Source of the DNA: Protopterus annectens
Taxonomy: Eukaryota > Chordata > Ceratodontiformes > Protopteridae
DNA: 64,000 bases
Assembly (NCBI RefSeq): GCF_019279795.1
Contig: NC_056733.1
Coordinates: 1,117,400,682 to 1,117,464,681, forward strand
Reading direction: 5' to 3'
Of the stretch, positions 1 through 8,690 are shown piece after piece. The notes beneath the pieces were generated by a model. It was not told where the DNA came from and did no database searches. It worked only from the letters and a program-made list of their open reading frames with translations. The translations under genes and the position numbers were made by a program. Within the stretch, counting starts at the first letter, position 1; the number at the start of each line of letters is the position of its first letter.

Positions 1-93
1 CTGATGAGCCTGGTCTGCAAGGCCATGGAACGTATCATCATGGAACTCATAAACAAAGACATTGGTACCCTCCAAACTCTGGATCCCACCCAG
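1..93 (+). pseudogene. CR1-like LINE reverse transcriptase, upstream fragment (LINE-1)
   Basis: The frame starting at base 4 encodes SLVCKAMERIIMELINKD and ends in LDPTQ. This resembles the stretch of CR1/Jockey-group LINE reverse transcriptase just before the QFGFVKG-type motif. The reading stops at base 93 because a DIRS element (94-5708) is inserted there. Removing it joins codon CAG (91-93) to TTC (5709-5711) and the RT continues in frame as QFRFVKGSSC. The 5' end of this LINE lies left of the window. RT would copy LINE RNA by target-primed reverse transcription; this copy is dead. Confidence 0.8.
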
Positions 94-281
94 ATGTCCT
101 TCAAGGATGCATCTGCAGTCCTTGCAAATGGGTTGTCCTGGCCTCAGGCAGCCCTTCGGTCGGCCGGATTCCAAAGTCTGGGTCTGGCCTCGGCTGATGT
201 CGCACTTCACCCGACGTCATAGCTGCAGTTCAGCGGGTATAAAGGCATCAGCTGACGCCATTTTCCTCAGTCTTTCTTGCC
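94..281 (+). repeat. Left inverted terminal repeat of DIRS A
   Basis: This segment reappears in reverse complement at 5491-5708. Both share the region of the GGTCGGCCGG block, the GACGTCA site, the TATA box and the TCAGT...TTCTTGCC inner edge. The right copy is about 30 bp longer at the outer end. Unequal inverted repeats of this kind are typical of DIRS elements. Confidence 0.9.
212..270 (+). promoter_or_regulatory. DIRS A promoter: CRE-like site, TATA box, initiator
   Basis: CGACGTCA (212-219) resembles an ATF/CREB site. TATAAA lies at 238-243 and an initiator-like TCAGTCT has its A at 269, exactly 31 bp from the first T of the TATA box. The same spacing is present in copies B, C and D, which supports a real RNA polymerase II core promoter. 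The mirrored copy in the right repeat (TATA at 5529-5534, initiator A at 5503, minus strand) points inward as well. Confidence 0.7.
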
Positions 282-367
282 GCGTGGCGCCCAAAGCAGA
301 AGCTGTTCGCAAGTGCCAGTCGGTCAGAACCAGAGATTACTACTACGGAGACTTCTAAAAGCTGGCA

Positions 368-378
368 CCCCGTTGGGG
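368..378 (+). promoter_or_regulatory. Conserved leader stem-loop CCCC-GTT-GGGG
   Basis: A perfect 4-bp GC stem with a 3-nt loop sits 20 bases before the gag ATG (399). The identical 11-mer occurs at the matching place in copies B, C and D. Its function is unknown; a translation, packaging or priming signal would be guesses. Confidence 0.5.
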
Positions 379-398
379 ACTCTTTCTTGCCTCAGCCG

Positions 399-2211
399 AT
401 GTCAGAAAAAGTGAATAACTGTTTAACTTGTGGGAAACAAATACCTCATAAAGATTTCCACTCTTACTGCCTACCTTGTTTAGGCCCAGACCACGACGTA
501 GCAGCTTGTCTAGCCTGTGCTTCCTTCAACCGACGGACACTTAGACGTCGGTCGGAGTTTGCAGAGGAGTTTTTCGCCCGCTTTTGCTTATATCATGCCG
601 TCGGAGACTCCGACTTCACATTTAGCTAAAAAGCGTAAGGAAAAGGACCGACACTCACGGTCCGTGGTTTCGGCCGAAACCGCGGTTAAGCCAACCGCGA
701 GTGTCTCGGTTTCGGCTGAAACCGAGTCCGCGGTTCTTCCTTCGGCCGAAAGCATGCCTCCTACTACCGAGGCCTCATCCAGCATGGCTGAATCTGCTAC
801 GGAAATTCCTGCTCTTACAGTTTCACAGGATTTATCAGATGCTATACCCTTAGATATATCTACTCCTGCACGTGAAGCTGCTAGGCCCCCTGCTTCCATG
901 TCAATTAAGGCTTTTGCCAGGGCTAAAGCAGCTAAATCTTCAAAGGCCGTGCCTGCTAAAGCCCCCTCTCACAGGCCTAGCTCCAGTACTCAAATGCTTA
1001 GTCTAGCAGAGGATCTCATTTCTTTGATCAGGGAACCCAGTCCCACCCTGACAGGGCCTCTCACCCACCTCCAGAGAAGAGGCCTAGAGCAGAGCCCCCT
1101 GAGCCAGTTTCTTCAGATTACTCCTCTGATGATTCCGAAAATACAGATCCTCCAGAAGGCCCTTATTCTCTATATGAGGACTCTGATGCAGAGGATTCCA
1201 TACCTTCTGCCTCTCCTCCTGAGGAATTTTCTTTTGGGGAAACCTTGCATGCTATGAGGGAACAATTTCAATGGCAGGGCCAGGATTTTTCAGACTCTAG
1301 AAAAAGGCTTAGGACCTTTTTACATTTACCACAGCATAGGCCTTTAGCTATTCCTCCTGTACTTACAGTTGTGGATGATGCTTTTAATGATGCTTGTACT
1401 GCCCCTGACTCCCTTCCTCTGGCCCCTGCTAAGCCCGACAGATACTACAGGGTTCCGGACACACATTATCATTTGTATAAGGCTCTTATTGCAGATCCTG
1501 AGACTATTTCACAGGGCCCAAAAGCTGTAGCAGCTGCATCTTCCAAGAACCCCCTCCCCTCTGAAAGAGAATCAAGGGCATTAGAGAGATGGGGTAAAAA
1601 AGTTTATACTTCTGCTACTCTATCGGCTAGGGCCTTAAACTGTCAATTCCACATGATTCAGTATCAGGAATTTCTGTTAGATCAACTAACTAAAAAAATG
1701 TCCTCCACTGAGCCTTTAGACCGTAAGTCCCTTCAGGATTTGGTGCATAACACTCAGCAGGTCAGTAATCATTCCTTAAAATGCGGCTATGATGCACTGG
1801 AGGCTTCCTTTAGATCAGCTATGACTGGTACAGTGATGAGAAGGCATGCATGGTTAAAAGAGCAATCCTTACCAGACCATGTAAAGTCCAAGCTTCTAGA
1901 TGCTCCCATGGAAAAGCAGTTTGTTTGGTTCCCCTGCACAGCAAGTGTTGAAGAAGGTGGAAGAAAAATCTAAATCTGTCCAGACAGTCAAGGATTTCTT
2001 ACAGGTCCAGCCTCCGAGGTTTAGTAGGAACTGGCCTTCCAAGAATTGGTCCTTTCCAGACACCACCAGAGCACAGAGAAGCAGAAATAGACGCCCAAGA
2101 GGCAGTGGTCAATCCAGAGGTGCCTACAGGGGATGTCAGTGGCAGCCTAACAGCCAGAGAAGTACGGCCACAGATCCAGCCACTACCACTTCCACAGGAC
2201 AATCACAGTGA
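399..2211 (+). pseudogene. DIRS A ORF1, gag-like protein (frameshifted)
   Basis: The ATG at 399 is chosen because all family members begin MS(E/D). The N-terminus has a C-x2-C ... H-x3-C-x2-CLG ... C-x2-C cluster (about residues 8-47) that looks zinc-binding. A Ser/Thr/Ala/Glu-rich middle follows, then a conserved block with RPLAIPPVL and PDRYYRVPD. The C-terminus has NWPSKNWSF and an Arg/Gly-rich tail likely to bind RNA. A 2-nt loss near 572, a 1-nt loss near 1033 and further indels break the frame. The gene ends with CAG TGA CTT at 2206-2214. ORF2 overlaps the last 107 bases in the +1 phase. The role, structural nucleoprotein, is inferred from position and from DIRS elements in general. Confidence 0.8.
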
Positions 2212-4122
2212 CTTGGCTCTGAAACCGCCTACCAGGGAACAACTGGAAGCACCCTTAGGCGGAAAGCTAGCCTTATTTTCAGTAATTTGGCATTACATTA
2301 CAGGAGACAAATGGATTTTACAGACAATAGACAAAGGCTACAGGTTTCACTTCCATACTCTTCCAAGGAAGAGAGGAATGCCAAACCTACCTCCAAACCA
2401 AAGGATAAACGCTCTACAGCAAATAGATCATTTACTAAGGATGAGAGCTATAGAAAAGGTACCGGCTATGGAACAAGGACAAGGATTTTATTCAAGACTT
2501 TTCCTGGTTCCAAGAAAGGAAAACAATGGAGACCTATCCTACCTGTCCGCACTAAACACATATCTCATTGTTCCAAAATTCAGGATGCTGACCCTACAGC
2601 AACTTCTTCCCATGCTGGGCAAGGAGTCTTGGCTGGTGACTCTGGATCTCAAGGAGGCATACCTGCACGTCCCCATACGACCAAATTGCAGAAGATACCT
2701 CAGATTTCTTGCAGGATCAGAGCATTATCAATTCTCAGCATTGCCTTTTGGCTTATCTACTGTGCCCAGAGTATTCACGAAATGCCTGGCATCAGTAATT
2801 GCTCATTGCAGGCTTCAGGGAATTCAAATTTATCCATACCTGGACGACTGCCTGTTACAAGCGGACAGCAAAGACAAATTAACAAAAGATTTGAAAAAAA
2901 AAAAAACGTTATTTACCTGCTGAAAGCCTTGGGATACACAGTCAACTTAAGAAAGTCAAGGCTGATACCATCCCAAAGGATAACCTTCTTGGGTGCAGAA
3001 CTGGACACATCAAGCCAGATGGCATTCCTCACAGCAGAAAAACAGAAGCAGCTACCACTCTATTTCATGGCATTAACAGCGCAGGACCACCTTACAGCAA
3101 GAAAAATCCTGCAAGCCCTGGGTTACATGGCATCCTGCATAATATTGATTCCACATGCCAGACTACATATGAGGAAGTTGCAATGGTACCTGAGGAATTT
3201 ATGGTCTCAGCACAAGCACAGCTTAGAAACCCAAATTCCAATAATTCCATGCCTGAAGCAAGAATTCCAGTGGTGGGCCCAGGCCTGTCAATTAAACAAA
3301 GGACTGCCCTTCCACAGGCCTCACCCAAGCCAGACTATCACCACGGACGCCTCAGACCTCGGTTGGGGGGCTCACATGGTGGACAAGTGCATACAAGGCT
3401 TATGGACTCAAGACCAGATGAACCTGCACATAAATCAAAAGGAGATGCTGGCAGTAAAACAGGCAATTCAGACATTCAGACCGTTTCTTCAACAGGGTCA
3501 TTTGCTCATAAGGACGGACAACACCACAGTTATGTGGTACATCAACAAACAGGGAGGCACACATTCATACCCTCTATGCCGGATGGCAATGGACCTCTGG
3601 AAGGTGGCCCTGAGCCTCAACATTCAGCTCCAGGCCATATTTGTGCCAGGAAAAGAAAATATACTAGCAGACATCTTAAGCAGAACCACCACGGATGCCC
3701 ACGAATGGATGCTGCATCCAGACATCTTCAAAATCATCACAAGGAAATGGGGACTGCCAGAAATAGACCTGTTCGCATCCCCACACAACCACCAATTGAA
3801 AAAATTCTGCACAAGGACATACCACCCACTTGCTTGGAAGGTAGACTCCCTATCCTTCAGTTGGGAAAACCTGACAGCATATGCATTCCCACCTCTTCCT
3901 TTGATGCACAAAGTGCTACTGAAGATCAAAGAAGATCACCCGAGGATCATCTTGATAGCGCCAGACTGGCCGAGGCAACATTGGTACCCGCTACTGAGGA
4001 GCATGTCTCGGGAACATGCATGGCCTCTACCCCTGCTACCTCTTCTACTAACACAGAACAACTTCAAAATCCTGCATCCAAACTTGAAAACACTGCAGCT
4101 AGCTGCTTGGAACATTTCATAA
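2105..4122 (+). pseudogene. DIRS A ORF2: reverse transcriptase, RNase H and putative methyltransferase domain
   Basis: The RT region begins near GGKLALFS and carries FLVPRKEN, LDLKEAYLHVPI, SALPFGLST and the catalytic YLDD (about 2839-2850). After an A-tract frameshift near 2900, RNase H follows with TTDASDLGWGAH, the NQKEM Glu, RTDNTTVMWYINKQGG and ADILSR. The last ~150 residues (DLFASP, YAFPPLPL, IAPDWPRQHW) lie where DIRS elements carry a Dam-like methyltransferase; I assign that by position and general pattern only. It ends at 4122, just where the recombinase domain begins. The protein would make double-stranded or circular DNA from element RNA. Confidence 0.85.
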
Positions 4123-5146
4123 GGCAAAATAACCCAGATTTATCTCAAAGGGTTAAAGACATTATCTTGGAGGCTCGCAGACCCTCAACAAGGAAAACTT
4201 ATTCAGCAAAATGGAAAAGATACCTCATTTGGAGTGCAACAAAAGGAGTGGATGCATCTTTGGCAAACATAGCTAACATCCTGGAATACTTAGCAGAGCT
4301 TTTTCACAATGGTCTGTCTTACTCCTCCATTAAGATTCATGCATCAGCAATTTCAGCAGAATACAACACGGATCCTCCAGTCTTTTCTCATCCTCTGCTC
4401 AGGCAGTTTCTCAGAGGAATTAAAAATGTAAAGCCACCAAGGAAACCACCATTGCCTACATGGGACTTGAACTTTGTGTTAGAAAAGTTCACACTTCCCC
4501 CTTTTGAACCAGCAGCAACAGCAGAATTACAGTACTTATCTTGGAAAACTGCATTCCTGCTTGCAATCACTTCAGCTAGAAGGGTTTCAGAGTTACAGGC
4601 ATTAATGGCAGTACAGCCCTTCCTTATTTTCCATCAGGATAGAGTGTCCATGAGAACTAATCCTACTTTTATGCCAAAGGTGGTTTCCAGGGTATCATTA
4701 AACCAAGCAATACACCTACCATCATTCTTCCCCAACCCGCAGAACAGGGGAGAAAGATTACTGCATACCTTGGATGTACACAGGCAGTTGCGCTACTACC
4801 TGGACAGAACCAAGAACAATAGAAAAACTGACCAGCTTTTGGTAGCATATGCAACAGGAGTGGAAAAGCAATTTCAAAACAAACAATTTCAAAATGGATA
4901 GGAAATTGCATTAGATTTTGTTACTCTTTTCATGGAAAGACAACTCCAGAAAACATCAGACCTCACTCCACAAGGGCTACAGCCACTACTACAGCTTTCT
5001 ACGAAGTGGCTACCAAAGACATTTTAGAGGCTGCTACTTGGAGCTCCGTGCATACATTTGCCAAGCATTATAATCTGCCTTTATACTCCAGGTCCCGAGC
5101 AGGTTTTGCCACTGCTGTTTTGCAAGGGATCTTAACTACACCATAA
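4083..5146 (+). pseudogene. DIRS A ORF3, tyrosine recombinase (frameshifted)
   Basis: The sequence includes EARRPSTRKTYSAKWKRY (core-binding side), SARRVSELQAL with the first catalytic Arg, DVHRQLRYYLDRTK, HSTR (the H-x-x-R box) and ATWSSVHTFAKHY with the nucleophilic Tyr. This is the order seen in phage-type integrases. The frame is lost near 4860 by a deletion and again near 5000, so the C-terminal catalytic part is disconnected. Its frame stays open leftward, without stops, across ORF2 (see findings). The enzyme would integrate circular element DNA. Confidence 0.88.
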
Positions 5147-5198
5147 TCTCTTACTACCTCCTTAGTGCCTCCTCCCCCAGTTTGGCTATGGTATTCTA

Positions 5199-5294
5199 CC
5201 CATTTGTAAGGACTGCAGATGCATCCTTGAAGGACATAGTACAGTTTTGTACCTACCATAAATGTAGATGTCCGAGAGGTATGCATCTGCAGTC
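5199..5294 (+). repeat. Internal complementary region of DIRS A
   Basis: Bases 5199-5237 are the reverse complement of the left end of the element, and 5238-5294 the reverse complement of the right end. The two meet at GGACAT|AGTAC. This is the stored head-to-tail junction that DIRS elements are thought to use as a template to rebuild their ends. Confidence 0.88.
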
Positions 5295-5490
5295 AGGATT
5301 ACCCACCCTCCTTCCCCTCTGTGGTACTCCTAGGGTATTTGCCCATCTTGTAGCTAGCTGGGGGAATCTATTATGGTGTATTTGTTTGTATATATGTATA
5401 TACATGTTTATTTCTATTTTTGCTCTCTATTGTTTGGAAACATTTGCATTTATCCAAATTTAGCCTTCCTAGAGGGCACCTGGCATCTGG

Positions 5491-5708
5491 GGCAAGAAAC
5501 ACTGAGGAAAATGGCGTTGGCTGATGCCTTTATACCCGCTGAACTGCAGCTATGACGTCGGGTTAAGTGCGACATCAGCCGAGGCCAGACCCAGACTTTG
5601 GAATCCGGCCGACCGAAGGGCTGCCTGAGGCCAGGACAACCCATTTGTAAGGACTGCAGATGCATACCTCTCGGACATCTACATTTATGGTAGGTACAAA
5701 ACTGTACT
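5491..5708 (-). repeat. Right inverted terminal repeat of DIRS A
   Basis: It is the reverse complement of 94-281 plus an outer 30-bp extension ending in CAAAACTGTACT. It includes a minus-strand TATA box (5529-5534) and initiator. Confidence 0.9.
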
Positions 5709-7005
5709 TTCAGGTTTGTGAAAGGCAGCTCATGCCTCCTGAACCTGATCGACTTCTTTGAGGCAGTCACCAAAGCCATAGATGAGGTAAGGTGGTTCAC
5801 ACAGCCTATCTTGACCTCGCCAAGACTTTCACCACCATCCCCCATTCTGGAATTATAGCTAAACTCACTAAACTAGGTATAAATCCCTACATCACAAGAT
5901 GGGTTGCCAACTGGCTCACTGACAGAACCCACACTGTAAAAGTTGCAGACTCCATATCTGACCTCAAAGCAGTGACAAGTGGAGTACCACAGGGTTCCGT
6001 CCTGGGACCTCTCCTGTTTGGTATTTACTTTTCTGAAGTACAGGCTAACACAGAAGGCCTCTGGCTAATGAAGTTCGCAGATGACTGCAAACTAGGAGCC
6101 ATAGTCAAGTCCCCAAATGATGTGGACATCCTACAGAAGGGCCTCGCTGAGACAGATGCCTGGTGTCAGAGCCATGGCCTCAAACTCAATGCCAAAAAGT
6201 GCAGTGTCATCCACTTTTGGTAAAAACTCTGTACTCATGAACTGCCACATATGCCGCAATCTACTTAACACCGAATGTGTGATGAGACCTTGGGACCCAG
6301 GTGGACAGTAGTCTCTCCTTTGATAGTCATATTGCCACAGTAGTCAGCAAGTACTTCTACGTGGCACACCTCATCATAAAAAGGTTCTCATCCAGGAAAA
6401 AAGAGGTCATTGTTCCCCTCTACTCGACACTCATTAGACCCATTATAGAGTATAATGCCCCTTTTGGAATGTAGGTCACAAGATATCTGCAGCAGCTGGA
6501 AAAGCCACAGAAGTATCTCACAAAGAGGATTACTAGCCTCAAACAAATGCCCTACACTGACCGCCTCAAAAAACTCCAGCTTTACTCCGTAGCATATTGC
6601 CTACTCTGAGGTGATCTCTGCCTAACATATAAATCTTTGTCAAACCCAGAGCCGTTGGACATGCTACACCTAAAGAAATCCCAATCCCCCCAAGCTACAC
6701 GCTCTAGGGACCTAACCCTTGTCACCACAAAAAACAGGACATGCTGGAGGGATAGATTCCTGTCCCAGAGACTTCCCATACCCTGGAACAGACTACCCAT
6801 CTATGTCAAGCGAAGTTCTTCATTAGCACTCTTCAAAAAGAATCTTGATGAGTGGATGGGAAATAGAAAATATACCCCGGGAATCACTTCTGTGTCGCTG
6901 TTCGACAGTGGCACAGGAAAATAACTTTCTTGGGTGGCGTAAGCCAGGGAACCTTGTTGGCTAGGCTTACGTAGGCCCTTGGGCTGATAGCCTAGTACCT
7001 ACCTA
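5709..7005 (+). pseudogene. CR1-like LINE, RT core, C-terminus and 3' end (LINE-1)
   Basis: The RT resumes after DIRS A: FVKGSSCLLNLIDFFEA, YLDLAKTF, SGVPQGSVLGPLLFG and the catalytic FADDCKLG, then SHGLKLNAKKC. The C-terminal part reads RDRFLSQRLPIPWNRLP, EWMGNRKYTPGITSVSL and ends GTGK before TAA (6922). A 1-nt loss near 5788, and stops or indels between 6223 and 6610, kill it. The 3' tail contains the GGCTAGGCTTACGTAGGCC block and CTAGTACCTACCTA, matching the tails of two other CR1 copies here. The 3' end abuts decayed L1 sequence, so this LINE probably inserted into the L1. Confidence 0.85.
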
Positions 7006-8327
7006 TACAGTTTGAGGTTTTTGAAATTTTCATTTTTAATAAAAGGTAAAGCTTTTGGGTTACAATCAGATTTATATGCAAAGTTGTACCGTATTTTAAC
7101 CCAAGCAGGACTCCACAGAGTTGATTTAGGATTATATTCTGATATTTGTGTTAGAGTGCTAGAATGTACTATATTGTAAAATAATTTAATATCCGGAAGA
7201 CTCAAACCACTAATGTTTTTAAAATAAATTGTTTTTTTGTAACCAATCCTAACTGATTTTGGGGACCATATGAATTTAGAAGGCTTACTATTGATATTAC
7301 AAAAAAAAATTTGATTAATTGTTAGGTTGACTGCATTAAATTGAAGCATCTTTAGTAATGTATTCATCTTGATGATAGCTACTCTGGAAAGCAAAGAAAG
7401 ATTTAGCTTATGCTATTTTATTTATAATATCATGTTCAATATTTGTCCACATTTTTTGCCAAGTTAGTTTTAAAGAGAGAGGTGGGGTTGTGATAGAAAG
7501 TTATACCCAGATACTTTGGTGAACTATCAATCTTAATTGGTGATTTAGGAATAAGATCAAGCAAGTTATAATTAGGATTAACAGAGAAGATGGATGACTT
7601 AAATTTAATTTATAGTTAGAGAATTTAGAAACATATCAACAATATGTAAAATCTTTTGCAAATCCATACTAGGCAAGATATAATAGAACCTTAGATTGTC
7701 AGCAAAGGCATTAGAGGCTGTAGGAATCCTGTAAATTTCTATGATTAAATGGTACTTTTTCGTGTTATCAAAAATAGTGGTTCCATATAAATATTGAATA
7801 GATAAGGCGAAATGGATCGCAACCGTGTCTTATGCCATTGATTATCTTAATTGGAGATGAGGAAATTTTGTTAAGGAATAGAGATGTGTATGCATTTGAA
7901 TTAAGAATTTTTTATTAAATTGATAAAAGGATGTGGGAATTGAAAATGCGGCAAAACAGTGAAGAGAAAAATCTAAGTTTAATATATCAAATGCTTTTGA
8001 GATGTCAGATGCAAGTAAAAACATAGATAAACTGCAATGTTTTGAAAGCGTAATTAGAGTATTGAATGTTAGTGTATGATCACAAGTTTGCCTGGATTGC
8101 ATGAAACCAGATTGAAAAGGAGATATTTGTGATAAAATAGATTTTAACTTAGTTGCTAAAAGCAGAACAACAGATTTGATTTAAGAATAAGAATAGTTTT
8201 GAAATTATTAAGATGAAGGTCAGAGGTACCATTTTTATGTATATAGTTAAATACATATAACAAATTTTTGGAACTAGGCTGAGCAAAGGTTTTATAGACT
8301 TCATCTATTAGCCCATCTGGACCAGGT

Positions 8328-8600
8328 TGTTGTTTGTCTTTTTGGCTTTTCCCAGTTAGGGGTCGCCATAGCGGAACTCCAATCCGCTAATGGTTGGCAG
8401 TAGATTTTTTATGGTGCCGAGTTGCCAGCCCGACGCCCAACCTTCAGTGAAGGCATGCCCATTCACACATGTCTTTCGGAGGCCATTCGTCCAAGGGGAG
8501 GACATGCAAACTCAACACAGAAGGCACTACAGTTGAGAATCGAACAGGAGAACCTCTTGCTGTGAGGCAACATTGCTACCGCTGTACCACAGCGGCTTCC
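8328..8600 (-). mobile_element. tRNA-derived SINE inserted in L1
   Basis: On the minus strand the head has an A box TGGTACAGCGG and a B box TGTTCGATTCT, followed by GTTGAGTTTGCATGTCCTCC. It ends with TTCCGCTATGGCGACCCCTAA and a GGGAAAAGCC tail. The same head occurs at 37711 and the same tail at 16906. A 15-bp direct repeat with one mismatch (8313-8327 and 8645-8659) is the likely target duplication. The right copy is separated from the SINE by an inverted copy of flanking L1 sequence. Confidence 0.75.
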
Positions 8601-8601
8601 A

Positions 8602-8690
8602 ATATTACTAAAAACTTTAAATATGGTAAAGCACCGGGTCCAGACCATCTGGACCTGGTGCTTTACCATATTTAAAGTTTTTAGTAATAT
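8602..8690. repeat. Long near-perfect hairpin (43-bp arms, 3-nt loop)
   Basis: 8602-8644 is the reverse complement of 8648-8690 with a single mismatch; the loop is CCA. The right arm is native L1 RT sequence (it encodes GKAPGPDG on the minus strand). The left arm is an inverted extra copy lying between the SINE head and its right target duplicate. Confidence 0.9.

Larger units (their letters stand above)
94..5708 (+). mobile_element. DIRS-like tyrosine-recombinase retrotransposon, copy A
   Basis: The element runs from ATGTCC to GTACT (5615 bp) and carries inverted terminal repeats, gag, RT-RNase H, tyrosine recombinase and an internal complementary region. It has no LTRs and no DDE integrase, which is the diagnostic combination for the DIRS order. 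The termini are fixed by comparison with copies B, C and D and by the end-to-end junction stored at 5237/5238. It is inserted in the RT of a CR1-like LINE without target duplication. Several frameshifts in gag, RT and recombinase make it non-autonomous. It is close to copy C in sequence throughout. Confidence 0.93.

Noticed and set aside
1..35. CTGATGAG at the window start, like a hammerhead box
   Set aside because: No stem II plus GAAA follows, and the bases code for LINE RT residues LMSLVCKAM in frame.
94..5708. LTR retrotransposon or retrovirus-like provirus
   Set aside because: Ends are inverted, not direct, repeats; there is no primer-binding site, protease, DDE integrase or envelope, but there is a tyrosine recombinase.
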